Source: Bolinopsis microptera
Lineage: Eukaryota; Ctenophora; Tentaculata; Lobata; Bolinopsidae
Reading direction: 5' to 3'
Assembly: GCF_026151205.1 (NCBI RefSeq)
Contig: NC_087078.1
Coordinates: 19,764,265 to 19,828,264 of the forward strand
Length of the DNA: 64,000 nt
The notes beneath the pieces are model-generated. The model worked only from the letters and a program-made list of their open reading frames with translations. It was not told the origin of the DNA and made no database searches. Each line of letters begins with the position of its first letter. Position 1 is the first letter of the stretch. This document shows positions 27,313 through 41,668 of this stretch, piece after piece. The position numbers were made by a program, and so were the translations under genes.

Positions 27313-27339
27313 ATTGGGGTGAAATATGAGGGCTCACAA

Positions 27340-29333
27340 CAAAGGTGGGCTGAACATTAATTAATTCTTATATCCTTATTGAGAGTTAAGCCAACTGTAA
27401 ATTTCTCAGTTAACTCATAGATAGTAGCAGTCAAAATGGTCCCGTGGTATTTCATTTAACATGGTCCACCGCTAACATTTTTTGATCTCTTTTTTGATTT
27501 TTTTAAAGGTAAATTTGTTCAATAAAAAAAATAGGCAAAAAAGGCAAGTAATAATGGTGTTCATTTTTTGGAATAAAGGTCCATTTTCGCATTTTTTAGA
27601 TTGTTTCACATTGTATTGTATTGGGCTTGGCCATTCAAATTGTATTAGTGCTGAAGAGATGAATGCTTTAGCTAATCAGATGACTGGTATATGAAGCATA
27701 GTAGGTTGGGTTGACACTATATCTTTAATAAGGGAATTGTATGTCCAACCAGGGTGTTGTATCACACTATCATAAGATCATCTGATCAATTGTACTGACA
27801 AGATAAACTAAAATCTAAATTCTTGATAACTCTACAATTTAAATCCTTTTCGCATTATCTTTTGAGATCATATGCCTTATTTAATGAATTATTGAATCAC
27901 TAATAAATGGGGTAGACTGAAAATTATCCGAAGTTCCAAAAACTATGTTTCATTGGACCAGAAGCGTACCTAACTTCTATTGGGTTCAGATAACTGACTT
28001 TAATTTCACCCTGACCCCCTCGATCTAGTCATCAAATTTCCATTGATCGGTCGTATAAGTAGAATGTCAGAAGTAGACATATACCTAAAAGTATCACGAG
28101 TACAGCTACCTATCCCCAAAGCTTTCAAGTGGAGAAGTCTGACCCTCAAATGACATGATGGCACCGTATATAAGAGTAAATAATTAGCACCCTTTGACCG
28201 ACAGAGGAGAATGCCAGGAGTTGAATCTGAAATTATTTGTAATATAACATTAATTACAAGAGTACCCATCTAGCATATGACTAGGAGCATGGCTAATGAG
28301 GTGTCAAGTGAAACTATCAGAAAATAGCGTTAGTTTCACTTGTTAGCTCGTTAATATAACGTTTATCATAATGGAGTCCAATTCCGCCATCACTCCTATT
28401 TGTAGGGTTATCATTGTTTCTGATACATCAATAACATTTCTTATTCCATGTAGGAGTTCCACACGTGTTGTACAGTAATCTATCAAGGAAATCAAGCTAG
28501 CTATCACGTGAACATTTCCTATGGTGAAAATATCTTCGAAAGATCCGTAAATGCACTAATCCCATAGATCGAATACAGTGTATGTCTTACTGTTAACCAA
28601 TTAAACCATGCGTTGTAGTATTTTTTAAATGCGTTACTGGAAATTGTATTGATACTTCTTATTTAACAATATTTAAGGGACCATGATTTAATGTAAAGTA
28701 CACTCGGCAGTATAAAAGATGGAAAATGTCACACAGGGAGGTGCAATGTGCAGTTAGGGATAAGTGTTAGCCAGGGAGCCACACCATTTCACGTGGCCAC
28801 TAATCTAGTTCCGGGACCTCACTCTTTACTGAGCATTAGTGCTTTGATTTCAAACATCAACAACATAATCACAGCTGATAACTCCTGGGCCCTGGCTTGT
28901 TTCTGGTATTGGGCCTGTTGAGTGTTAATATTTCACAGTTTTGTTATACCGCTTTGAATTTTGTTCGGGTCCGGGCCTCTAAATTAATATCGATATATCT
29001 ATATATAAATATCTTTATAATAATACTATGTATCATATGAAAATAATTGAAATATTTACACATTGTTATATGCTAAGGAGTTCAATGTGCTCATGTGCTG
29101 AACAGATGAGTGTACTACTATCATTAATAAGTGTACGACTGTGTCTCTACAAGAGCTCACACCTTTAAAACAAACACCAGAATTGCTCACCAAAGCACCC
29201 CGGCCGGGACAACAGATTTACTATTTTACAAAGGTCGTTACCATCACGTTACAATTCGCACGTCCATATCCGGGTTGTGGTAGTAGCTGCTGGTCAGCCC
29301 GAGTGAGGAAAACTACCCCAAAAACATATATCC
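27340..29333. other. No gene or recognised repeat
   Basis: AT-rich sequence; open frames are short and show no domain or convincing splice context. Confidence 0.5.
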
Positions 29334-30033
29334 TTCAGGATTACTATTATGTGACCTGGTGGCTGGTTGAGGCTGCTGCCTTTGCGGTTTGTTAAATATG
29401 TTTAGTTAACTCTCTAAAGTTTACTTGCTTAAAAGTTAATCAATGTCTGGAGAATGTAACAGTTAATATTAATTTGGAAAAATTAATATCGACTGCTTTG
29501 CTAAACAGAACATTTAAAATCATGATTTGATTACTTTCAAGACTATTAAATGACATGTTTAATTGTCGCATGTCGCGAACGTTGTAAAATTTTATTTTTA
29601 TTAGTCTGAATTTGAGATTGGGCGTAAATTTGGTTAGGTTATGTTGAACCTAACAGGTGCATGATTTCATTTCTGCAATGTAGTTGATTAAACCTCACAT
29701 TACGAATAAAAGTTGCGAATGAAATAATTGTTTACACAAGGCACCTTCAAATTCAATCTACTTACCCTATGTTATGAGTAAAATGTTGATTATTTATTAC
29801 TGTTGACTAGCTTTTAGACAGTTTGCAAATTGATCACGTGCCTTTTTAATCTCGCTGAGCCCTGGTATTGATCAATAATACTTATAGTTGGTAACTGCCG
29901 CGACAATCAACCATCATCTCTAGTGCCCGATCAGCTGTTGTTCGCTCTCAGACGCAATCTAGTCCTACCATCATAGTATTTCATAAATCACATTTTATTT
30001 ATTTTTACGATATACAAGTTTCCAAACAATCAC
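29334..30033. repeat. Duplicated block A, copy 1
   Basis: Nearly identical to 32917-33625 (shared start TTCAGGATTACTATTATGTG, shared end ATACAAGTTTCCAAACAAT), with few substitutions and one small insertion (TTTTACAACATTA at about 33175 in copy 2). Confidence 0.95.
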
Positions 30034-31801
30034 AATGCTGGCAAGCATTACCGTCGCCCTTATATTCACAACACTATTTACCCCCTATACGATTATATCC
30101 CCTTTATTGTTTTCCAGGCATTAAGACTCATCGAAAGTAGTTCAGCAGGTACATTTAAGTTCAAAACATTCTAATTCAATGTTGAAGATGACAGGAATAA
30201 GAAATAGTTGTATGGAGGTTTTTAAGAAATTTGCGCAAAATACGCGCCAGCATGTTATACGAAATTAGGTAAAAAACCCAAAATCGCCATATTCAGGTGC
30301 CTTAAAAACCATGTTAAAATTGAGTTAGAGATCTGAAACTTTGCAGGGCGTCTAGACCTTGTCCAAATCGACTGTAAAAAAAATGTCATGTTTCAGGAGT
30401 ATCGGGAAGTGGGTTTTCTGGAACCCCTGTTTTACAACAGATTGTCGTGAAGATATATATGTATGTATAGACGCTTTTTGCAGTCAATTGTAGCCTACAT
30501 TTAAGTGTCCGTAGATTCAAAAGTATAAACGATACAGTCATTTCGAACCACAGGTTTTAAAGATAATTGTTTAAGCTTTAGTTTACATTGTATTGAAAAA
30601 TAATTTAACGTCATCATCATCACTTGATGACGTCATCAAGTTAAGTGTTTTTAAAACTTGACTTTTGACAAAGTAACAACTTTTTAAATCGATTTTACAC
30701 TATTAAGGAGTAATTTTATTCAAAATCTGAGGACATTTTCATCTTAGATAATTGTTCAAGCATTCCGAAAATCTACCGGAATAGTTTCCTACCTTGCTCC
30801 TTCATAAAGATATTTGCTATTGAAGTTAGTGCTTTTTTGAAGAATAATTTTATAAAAACACAAAAGTTGTGAATTAGTATTCTCTGGTGTTGGGCCATCC
30901 CTTGGGTTGTGGAGCTCAATTTTGCTTCTTAAAGGTGTAAATTGTGTTATAGGCTAGTTTTAAAGTTAAAAATCGAAAAGTTGCACACGTGGGGACACGC
31001 CCAAATTCATTTAAAATCGCTAAAATCGCTAAAAATTTTGATTTTCACGATTTTTATCAACTTTGGAGTCCCGTTGTGATCCAAGTTCTTTTTGAAATCT
31101 TCTGAAACTTTGCATGCTTATCAAACTATATATTAAATACCACTATGCAAAAATTTACGGTGATTCAATATTGTATGCGCACGCGACGTCCGCTCAAAGT
31201 TTGCACGTGCGAAAGGTGAGAAATTTGCTCATTCGTGATTTCGAATATATTCTGCTTTCCACGATATTTAAATGGCATTAAATATGAATTTAATGCCAAC
31301 TTGAATGAGTAAAAAGTGCCATATTCAGTCGGTTATCGACAGAAATACCTAACTAAACACAAGGAAACGTTTTCAAAGGCAGAATTTCGAAATCGTCGAA
31401 ATTACCTCCTTGTTAATGAAGTTTCGACTAGCTGTGTAAATTATCCTGACATTATAATCAAAAAGAGATGATATTTGACCAAAACCCATAATCATGGGTA
31501 GAGTGTACCGCTGCCAGTGTCTCTCTTTTCCAAACAAAAGGAAATGATATTAATTTGAGGAACAGTCCGCTAATGCAAATTGATACCGAGAATGAAATCG
31601 GTCGCTCGCTTTTTCCATTCGATCACGGCTTACGAATTGTAATAAAGCTTATTGATTTGAAAAAGCGAGCGACCGATTTCATTCTCGGTATCAATTTGCA
31701 TTAGCGGACTGTTCCTCAAATTAATATCATTTCCTTTTGTTTGGAAAAGAGAGACACTGGCAGCGGTACACTCTACCCATGATTATGGGTTTTGGTCAAA
31801 T
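30034..31801. other. 1.77-kb insertion between blocks A and B, ending in a large palindrome
   Basis: Absent at the equivalent A-B junction (about 33625). It has no coding frame of note. 31473-31801 is a foldback with two 143-bp arms. Confidence 0.8.
31473..31801. repeat. Inverted repeat, two 143-bp arms, 43-bp loop
   Basis: 31473-31615 and 31659-31801 are reverse complements, essentially without mismatch over the stretches checked (ATTTGACCAAAACCCATAAT at the outer edge, GCGAGCGACCGATTTCATTC near the loop). Could extrude a cruciform. Confidence 0.95.
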
Positions 31802-32910
31802 AACTAATTGAAGTAATCAATATTTGTGGTGCTGATTGATTGAGGGGAGTTGGTGGGGCGTGGTACGGACTATGTCTCGTGATATTGCAGACCCAGGGGG
31901 CCAGGATCTAGGAGGGAGTGAGGGTGTTTATGAGGGAGGGTGTTTATAAGGGACGGTGTTTATAAGGGACGGTGTTTATAAGGGAGGGTGTTTATAAGGG
32001 AGGGTGTTTATAAGGGAGGGTGTTTATGAGGGAGGGTGTTTATGAGGGAGGGTGTTTATAAGGGAGGGTGTTTATAAGGGAGGGTGTTTATAAGGGAGGG
32101 CGTTTATAAGGGAGGGTGTTTATAAGGGAGGGCGTTTATAAGGGAGGGCGTTTATAAGGGAGGGTGTTTATAAGGGAGGGTGTTTATAAGGGAGGGCTTG
32201 ACTCCACCCGGTGGAATCCTGAGCGGGGAGTATTCTCTGAGTTGTTGTGAGCATTTTACTTTGATCTTTATAATCCTTTTTTTCACTGAAAGTAGAATAA
32301 TAATAATTTTCTTTTCTGACTGTCTTATCAAAATCATGGGTTTCAAGATCCGAATTTTGGGACCTTACCATCAAAACGTTACATTGAAGTGCCGGTTTTA
32401 CCTCAACACAGGTGATTTTATCTGTAACCAATTGATTTTACCAACCTGCTCCCAATGGTACGATGCTGTGACTTTTCACTAAATAAAGTAGATTATCAAC
32501 AGCTGTTACTTAATTACTCTAATCACCATTACTCAAGTGCCTTGTTCTACACTTAATTAGATTCGCAACAATTGGTTGCATTCTTGATTGATCGGACATT
32601 TAACGTTTGAAAACAGTTGCCCCGGACTCCCTCACGGACTAATTTATTCGTTGAATTATTTTGCACTTGAAGGTACTGCAGAATCTTTTCAACTGAGTAC
32701 AACTATTCATATATATTCAGATATTATCTGAATATATTATCTGCCACAAATCGTCAGCTTTTAGTGGACCAGACGTTTTGTCTTAACTCGTTACAATTCG
32801 TAACTTACATTAGATCCTGCTAGAATAATTGTACGCTATTGATATGGTAAGGTTTTGATGACGTAACGATTACAATGTTAGCCTCATCATAATGCAGTTA
32901 TAGAGTGAGT
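31802..32910. repeat. Duplicated block B, copy 1, with a 16-bp VNTR
   Basis: Matches 33626-34567. Contains about 17 copies of a 16-bp unit (GTTTATAAGGGAGGGT) at 31926-32196, against about 6 in copy 2. Confidence 0.93.
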
Positions 32911-32916
32911 CTCTTC

Positions 32917-33625
32917 AGGATTACTATTATGTGACCTGGTGGCTGGTTGAGGCTGCTGCCTTTGCGGTTTGTTAAATATGTTTAGTTAACTCTTTAAAGT
33001 TTACTTGCTTAAAAGTTAATCAATGTCTGGAGAATGTAACAGTTAATATTAATTTGGAAAAATTAATATCGACTGCTTTGCTAAACAGAACATTTAAAAT
33101 CATGATTTGATTACTTTCAAGACTATTAAATGACATGTTTAATTGTCGCATGTCGCGAACGTTGTAAAATTTTATTTTACAACATTATTTTTATTAGTCT
33201 GAATTTGAGATTGGGCGTAAATTTGGTTAGGTTATGTTGAACCTAACAGGTGCATGATTTCATTTCTGCAATGTAGTTAATTAAACCTCGCATTACGAAT
33301 AAAAGTTGCGAATGAAATAATTGTTTACACAAGGCACCTTCAAATTCAATCTACTTACCCTATGTTATGAGTAAAATGTTGATTATTTATTACTGCTGAT
33401 TAGCTTTTAGACAGTTTGCAAATTGGTCACGTGCCTTTTTAATCTCGCTGAGCCCCGGTATTGATCAATAATACTTATAGTTGGTAACTGCCGCGACAAT
33501 CAACCATCATCTCTAGTGCCCGATCAGCTGTTGTTCGCTCTCAGACGCAATCTAGTCCTACCATCATAGTATTTCATAAATCACATTTTATTTATTTTTA
33601 CGATATACAAGTTTCCAAACAATAA
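32917..33625. repeat. Duplicated block A, copy 2
   Basis: Second copy of 29334-30033, here joined directly to block B without the 1.77-kb insertion. Confidence 0.95.
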
Positions 33626-34567
33626 ATAATTGAAGTAATCAATATTTGTGGTGCTGATTGATTGAGGGGAGTTGGTGGGGCGTGGTACGGACTATGTCTC
33701 GTGATATTGCAGACCCAGGGGGCCAGGATCTAGGAGGGAGTGAGGGTGTTTATAAGGGAGGGTGTTTATAAGGGAGGGTGTTTATAAGGGAGGGTGTTTA
33801 TAAGGGAGGGTGTTTATAAGGGAGGGTGTTTATAAGGGAGGGCTGGACTCCACCCGGTGGAATCCTGAGTGGGGAGCATTCTCTGAGTTGTTGTGAGCAT
33901 TTTACTTTGATCTTTATAATCCTTTTTTTCACTGAAAGTAGAATAACAATAATTTTCTTTTCTGACTGTCTTATCAAAATCATGGGTTTCAAGATCCGAA
34001 TTTTGGGACCTTGCCATCAAAAAGTTACATTGAAGTGCCGGTTTTACCTCAACACAGGTGATCCAATTTTATCTGTAACCAATTGATTTTACCTGACCTG
34101 CTCCCAATGGTACGATGCTGTGACTTTTTACTTAATAAAGTAGATTATCAACAGCTGTACCGTTACTTAATTACTCTAATCACCATTACTCAAGTGCCTT
34201 GTTCTACACTTAATTAGATTCGCAACAATTGGTTGCATTCTTGATTGATCGGACATTTAACGTTTGAAAACAGTTGCCCCGGACTCCCTCACGGACTAAT
34301 TTATTCGTTGAATTATTTTGCACTTGAAGGTACTGCAGAATCTTTTCAACTGAGTACAACTATTCATAAATATTCAGATATTATCTGAATATATTATCTG
34401 CCACAAATCGTCAGCTTTTAGTGGACCAGACGTTTTGTCTTAACTCGTTACAATTCGTAACCTACATTAGATCCTGCTAGAATAATTGCACGCTATTGAT
34501 ATGGTAAGGTTTTGATGACGTAACGATTACAATGTTAGCCTCATCATAATACACTGATAGAGTGAGT
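33626..34567. repeat. Duplicated block B, copy 2
   Basis: Second copy of 31802-32910 with a shortened 16-bp VNTR (33745-33842). Similarity ends near 34567. Confidence 0.93.
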
Positions 34568-37458
34568 CTCTTACTCAGCGTTTTCCTTGTTACAGGAACC
34601 CTGATATCAGTATCAGGTGAAATTTCCTCTTCCTCACAAATATGCAGCTTTTAGTTAAACTATCATTAACTAAGAGCTTTATTAAACACATTTGTTGCAA
34701 TCTCCAGGTAGACAATCTCTTCCAATTATTGCAAGCTTGGTTCACATTCTTACCACATTTCCGTTACCCTGTGGTACTGTGCAAGTATTGTTCTACTGAA
34801 CAGACTGCTTAGTCACCTTAAATCCTCGCTGCTGAGTGGACGCTTACGGTGGATTACTCTCTGTACTCCAACCTGATTGGCTCGTTGGGGGCCCTGCTAA
34901 CAAGATAGTTGTCTCTGGTGGAGCATCACTTGATGCGGTCCAACTTTGACTACTTTATAGCCGGCCTATTGTTAACCAATCCACTTTGAATTCTATAAAC
35001 TCCCCCTAACGGAATGTAGTTGAGTAAGATTAAATGTACAATAGAAACTACAAATTGTAATTACACTCTCATCTAAATGACGTTAACCCCGGAAAAGTTT
35101 TCAAGATTAAAGTAAAAACCTCAACCCCTAACAACCCCCTAACAAGCTCAATTAACAACACGACAAGCAGGGGCTGACAAGTATTCTTCTAACCACACTT
35201 CATTAAACTCCTGGACTAGTAGTAGATGAGGAGTCACGTGCTCTAAGGAGGGGGCTTTATTACCAAACTGTGGTGTGTTAAGGGTCAGTTAGCTTGCAGT
35301 ACCCCGCATCAGATAGGGGTTTACAGCTCACTCTAAACAATACTGCTCGGTTAGACTTCTGACGCCCTATTTCTTTGTTTCTTACTCGGGAGACCTTCTC
35401 AGTGAGCGGATAAGTATGGTCGCGTGCCCTGAGTATTCTAGTTTGATTGGATGAGAGTTAGTCACGTGGTTTTTCTACTTTACAGCAAGAAAATAGTGCT
35501 GAATTTGTGCTTAGTTTTATTGTAATTTGTACGCAGTCTCCTTTCCGTTTTTGTGCCAATCTCAAGTCTTTTAACATTGCTTCGCACTCTCCAGCCTTCG
35601 TTCTATCCTCATTTTGCTACCTCTTGCTCAACCAAGATAACAACAACAACAACAACAAATGCTCTTCATTTCCCACTAGATTCCACCAAAAGTAAAATTT
35701 CTCATACATATTTTCATTGAAAGATGATGTACCAATATTGTTAAGGTGTAGAGGCTGTAATGGTTAAGACAACCAGATGTCACGTACCTAGCCACTCATT
35801 TGCTTTAGATCTGAGTAAAACAAACCCGCCGGCCGCGATAAATTAATTTGTGAAAAAAGTTACCATTCATTTATGAGGAATGCTGGATGAAGTGATTGTT
35901 TTTTTGGATGAGTCATTTTTAGGGAAGGTGCGCGTTATAGCTCGTGATAACGCTTCTTGAAAAATGTCGATTAGCATTTTTGAGTGACTATGCACGGGTA
36001 AGGAGCTGTTGTTTGTGTTCCAAATGAACATTTCTTATACTTGCTGCTTAACAACTCTTAATAGGGTGGAAATGTTTCCGCTAAGGCCCAAAGTTCCTGA
36101 TATATTGGTCCACAATTGACGTATGGCAAATTTTCATTGACTTTCAGCCGCTCTTATCACATGGCACGGGTTGATTCTGGAAGATGCTATTTAATTACCT
36201 GGGAGGTAGGTAGTTACTTGGTACCCGTTAAGTCACATAAGTGTGGGACCGTTATTATTATAAAGGAGCAGCTTCCTTGGTGAATCTCCCCCTCAGAATT
36301 ACAGTCCTAGTCCTCGACCTTCTTTTGTGATCACTGATCAGCGACTGGACCGCCACTATTTGAGGGCACTTCTAAATTAATACAGCTATTGTTGTAATAA
36401 TGCGACCCCTAATTCTCCCCTTTATTAGTAATCTTATTAAATATAAAACCTGGGTGATGGAGTGACGTGTGACCAATAGGAAGTCTGAGTTTGGCTCACG
36501 TGACTTGGAATTACCCAATAAATTATACTGATTTAGATCTAACAATCGACTGTTTTATTGTTGCAGTAACGTTCGACCCCACTATTAGTGTAGACCCACT
36601 TACCAGTCACCATGACTACTCAAATCCTAGACAAAGCGGAGCCGAACAGCCGTCTGGTCACAATCACGTGACGTCACAAGTCACACGTGACGTCACGAAA
36701 ACGAAAACACCGGCTTTAAACACAACCGATCAATGATTGATCCCCCTTTGTTCCGCAGACGTGAATCCAATCCAACGCTATTGTGTTATATTGAGTTTTT
36801 TGAAAGTTTTCATAAACTTTAAACTTTGAGGCACCGATTTAAGCCGCTGTTTGTGTCGAAATGCATGTCGTTTGAAAGCCGTCAATCTCGGTTTTATAAT
36901 TACTGGTTTTAATCTCATTGTAGCTTCATTAAATAATAATCACTTTTAACGGTATTTTTGGTATCTTTGTCGGCATGAGCCATGAAGTGTACCTGATTTG
37001 TTCTATAAATTTGTTCTTCATTTTTTCATCGTAAGCCACTCGAATTCCAAACAAAAAACCATTTATTTGATTAACTGACTTTTCCGCTCAATTAATTGGA
37101 ACAAAGTCGTAAGTAGTGCACCCAAATTTACTTAGCAGTGCAATTGAGTTTCTTTAGCGCTACAACAACTGTTAGTTGATTAGTTCAGAGGTGCTCAAAC
37201 AGTTGGACATTAGTCACACAGTCGAGACATTCTGTCTTTCCTCCCAATCCGATACGTTTTGAAATTTCCATCTCATATACTTGCAAATCAATCGATTTGA
37301 ATCTGATTAGTTTTCCTTACCGCTAGCCAGGGCCCAGGATGGATATACAATCTAATTTAGGGCACAGCCACCTTTACGTACGCTTCCTTAAATTCAATTA
37401 AATTTTATTTAAACACTTTCTATAATACGAGAATTTGATTTTATGTGTTTTATGGTAG
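34568..37458. other. Gene-poor stretch with clustered CACGTG/CRE motifs
   Basis: No supported exon. 36665-36697 has two CACGTGACGTCA motifs 16 bp apart (an E-box fused to a CRE half/full site); other CACGTG motifs lie at about 35235 and 36496. This could be an enhancer or promoter, but no transcript start is visible. Confidence 0.4.
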
Positions 37459-37689
37459 GTATGATGTTGGAAAACGAAGTGAAGAATAAAGTGTTTGTCT
37501 ACAAACTGATGATAAGGTAAGAATTTTGTTAATGTTTGTTATTTTTCCAAAAACTCATTCAGATTTCCAGCAGATTTATCAAATATCCAAAAATTACGGC
37601 ACATATGGTTCAATTGAACATCCGAGAAAATTTTCGACACACTTTCTCATGATCAATCCGATTTAAACTCAATCTTCGATTCACAACTT

Positions 37690-37812
37690 TATTGGTTGAT
37701 ATTTTAAGTTAAATCCCTCCCTCTCTCTTAATATTTTAAGTTAAATCCCTCCCTCTCTCTCTTAATATTTTAAGTTAAATCCCTCCCTCTCTCGTAATAT
37801 TTTAAGTTAAGC
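37690..37812. repeat. Tandem repeat of about 40 bp, 3 copies
   Basis: Copies of ATATTTTAAGTTAAATCCCT followed by CCCTCTCTCTTA. Confidence 0.9.
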
Positions 37813-38691
37813 TATCTCTCTAAGTCTCTATCTGTCGTATTGCGCGGCCACTAATGAAACTTACACGAGCTAGCACTCAGCTTTTTAACACTTTGCCTGT
37901 TTCAGAAGCGCTCGTTTTAAATTTAGACGATTTATTAAATCATACTTACCAATATTCTCTACTTTTTGAATGAGCCGTTCAGTTGAAGTACCGTAGTTGA
38001 AAGTAGATTTGATTTTCTGTTTGTAGCTGAGTGTTATTTTACTGAAGTAAAGGTAGGGACGGGAACATTTTGAGGGAAGGGAAGAATTGTTTTCTTATCG
38101 GGATAGAATTTTGTGCAGCGTCTTTTTCTTATTCTCGTGACCTGGTGTAAATTGTGAATCGCATCTGTTCAATTTTGAACGGTTGAAATTTGTAACTCTC
38201 GGCATTAATCATCCCTGGAATACAGTATCTACCATCTTACTGTCTTTCATTTACTCGACTTAAACGTACTGATCCAGGTTTAATATAAGACCAATGACCG
38301 TTCCGACAAATGCTCTGACTGAAACATCCATTGAAGCACCGGGACCCTAACAATACCCCCGACCACATCCACCAGCCTCGCACTTAAAACCTAAACCAGG
38401 TGCCACACAGACCACTTCTTCTTCCTGACTCACTATCCACTACTGTTACTTGAACTATACACGTTAAATGATAACGTCCCCGTCCGTATTGTTTCCCCCT
38501 AACCGAACATAGTAGGACGCCTAATTTAATCACTGATTGTGGGGTGCCTTTGTGGCGACTAACGCCCTCACTGGCCCTCAACCTGCAATACTGTACCAAT
38601 CCGTATTGTAGTACTGCTAAATTGAGTGCACTTAACTCGATAGACAAATGTTAGGCTACTACGTGTGTTCGGCTGCCGATTTGAGGGTAGA

Positions 38692-38969
<278 letters not shown>

Positions 38970-41668
38970 AGTGATACATATAGATTACAGGACTTAATCG
39001 TAATTAAATGTACCGCTCACCCTCACAGTCCCTCGTCATCGTTCTTCTCCCCGACAATGTGATCTTATTGATTTTAGAACCCGTGTTTTTATCACGTCTC
39101 TAATAGATATGAAATGCGGTGTATTTTTTAGCGTTACAACGTGCTGGCGGAGAAAGTGAACAGATGGTTTGAATTTTACTTTTTTGACCTGTCCTTTTGT
39201 CCTGCTAGCATTCTCTCCACTATTTTTTCGACAAATTTAATTTACTTACAACAATGAAATTTTTAAACTTTAAAAACGGTTTTACACGGAAGGTGCGATA
39301 CACGGTCACACGTGCCGGGGCCGCTTCACAGATGCAAATAGAGGTAGCAAAATACCTGCTAATAGGATTAAAGCGAACGAGGCAATCCAATTTTCATAAA
39401 ATTACAAAATTTAAAAGAAGTGAAGATGGGTGTTGGAAGGCTCTGCTAATGCTCAGTAACGTACAAGTACTACCAGTCCCTCGTTACCATGGACACAAAG
39501 CCTGTTAATTTAATGATTTATTTTAAATGCACATATTGTGAAGGGGTTTATTTTCAAAATATGCACTACTTTATCTAATTTACTTTACTCGGAGGATCTG
39601 ATTGAAAACATTAATTATTTTATTACATTTAACAGAAAACTACCCAAATCTTGAACAGGTAGCTTTTCCCCGAGCTCATTAGGCGGATTTTTCAAGTGAC
39701 TGTAATCCACGCCCACAATTAGATCATAGTTTAAATCAAGCACCGTTTTGATAATTAGACTACGTTTAATGCAGATAAATTCCCGTGTCCTGTATTTCAG
39801 CAACAGTTGAAGGCTATCCTATTCAGAAATCCGGCAACCAGAATTTAGTCACCTGGACGAAAACTGCCAGAAAATTCCTAACCTCCCCGAGTTACAAATG
39901 GGGTTACTGCGCATGCGGCTGGATAATGAATTGTCACGAATTGTATAAGTTATTATTAACCATAAACTTGTTAACTAATAGATAGTTGAGTTCAGTTAAT
40001 GAAATATGCAAATAGTAAACTTATAAACTCCTACAATTTAAATCAATAATCATATTCCTTTGGCGGCGGGACGCTCACTTCCGGATTAAATCGTATTGAA
40101 TTTCGATTGTTCAAAAATCAGGCACTTCGTCCAAGCACGCCCAAGTTACTAGACTTCCAAACACTTGAGGACTTTGAAGTTCATTGATCGTGTTGGACAT
40201 TATTTGTGCATTATAAAAAATAGATCTGTAACAACTGAGCTTGTGTAAGTTGTAACTTGCAGAATGCAGGTCTCCTACTTAGCCACCAGGTAACCTGTAT
40301 TATTTCCGAGTAAGAATAATCAGAATCATTGAGGTCTAATGAAAAACGTAACTTTTTCTCCTGAATAACGTGCAATACTGGGCTGGTGTAACGAACAGGC
40401 CTCTTCTTCAGTAAGCAGGCAATGTGTAATATTTCCTGGTAATCGTGGTCAGTACCCGGCATGTGTTATTGATTGTGTTGTCGATTGTCAGTGTGTCCAT
40501 TCAGAGAGGAGAGAATAACGTTCCACATGGCTAGTTAACGGCCTTTAGCTCCCCTCTTATCGGGCAAATAATTGCCATTCACCTGACGGCCCTTTGAACG
40601 GTTACATTAGTAAACCACTTTGTTAACTGAGCGATGTAGTCGGCGAGGGTAAGGTACATTTGGCGACACGTAGCGTCACGCTTTCTCTTGAACATCAACT
40701 CTACTAATTCTACTATTCTATCACTTAAAAGGGAGGTTTTACAAATGCAAAGTAACAATTTCAACAGGGCGATTAATGGTAAGCAATTTGCGAGCAATTA
40801 CTATTGTCGCGGATACAAAGCCGTCGGTTTCGGCCCGGCTTTTCTTCAAAGAGTCGAAGTAAAACTGTTATAGCTGCAGTACAGGCAGGGCAATCTTGAC
40901 AAATGTCTTGCCAAACGTATCTAATGACCTGTCAATTGGGTGAACTAATAGAACATTTAGAAGTCGCTTGTTACTTACAATTAAATAGCATATCGAGGGG
41001 GTATGGAGCGTTAAGTTCACCTACCCTCCCGACTCTCACCCCTATTTAGAGGTGGATTGTGCGTCATGTGTGACAGCTAGCGGTTGATTGGGTTAAATGG
41101 TTTCCCTTTGAGTACTCTGGATATGGAAAAATTTGTCTGACAAATATTGTGGAGGGAAATTTTGGGGTTACGATAGAATTACTGTGCTGGGCAGATATTC
41201 TTCAAATAGCTTCTTGGGAACAGGGAAAACATTCTTGGGCTGGATACTTTGAAGATTCGGTTGTTCCGATATTTACACTTCGTTTCAGTCGGATTATTAT
41301 AGAATCGTTTCAGTCAGTTACATCACGATGGTTACAACGCACTAGCCCTGTTGATGGAACAAATGCTTCTAGCTTCTAAAAAGGTTCGTTTTTTGCCCTT
41401 CAAGGGCTTTGGAAAAGAAGATTTAACGAGTGAATTGTAGGTATAAGGCTTTGATACTTAAGGAAATTCAATGACTTCTATCGACTCCTATTGTTGGCTA
41501 TTGAAGGAGTTTCAGTTCATTACGTGTTCATAGTTTGAACCCAATTAGGGCTCATTCGGCTGGCTATTGGTTTTGCAGACAGATAAGTCACACTTGAAAG
41601 CAACGTGTCTATTAAACCGAACTACTTAAAGTCTAGTTGCTACTTCTCGCTATACTCTTTTGTCCCAG
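38970..41668. other. Gene-poor stretch upstream of the zinc-finger exons
   Basis: 39212-39343 is a spliceable open segment (acceptor TGCTAG, donor GAG|GTAGCA, phase 0) that would join in frame to the 41669 exon, but it has no recognisable domain and I do not call it. Otherwise nothing is supported. Confidence 0.35.

Noticed and set aside
27039-27337. Met-Val-Asn-Phe and Met-Lys-Leu-Thr repeat frames
   Set aside because: 12-bp minisatellite read in frame; no flanking coding sequence.
36491-36736. 81-residue frame with a possible acceptor at about 36566
   Set aside because: No ATG, no donor-partner exon and no recognised domain; the CACGTGACGTCA motifs inside fit non-coding regulatory DNA better.
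37459-37516. Exon-like segment MMLENEVKNKVFVYKLMI with TAG acceptor and AAG|GTAAGA donor
   Set aside because: Splice sites look good, but no neighbouring exon of matching phase (needs a start with one base) was found, so it is left uncalled.
39212-39343. Phase-0 open segment upstream of the zinc-finger gene
   Set aside because: It could join in frame to the 41669 exon, but the peptide has no recognisable domain and a second internal donor is equally possible.
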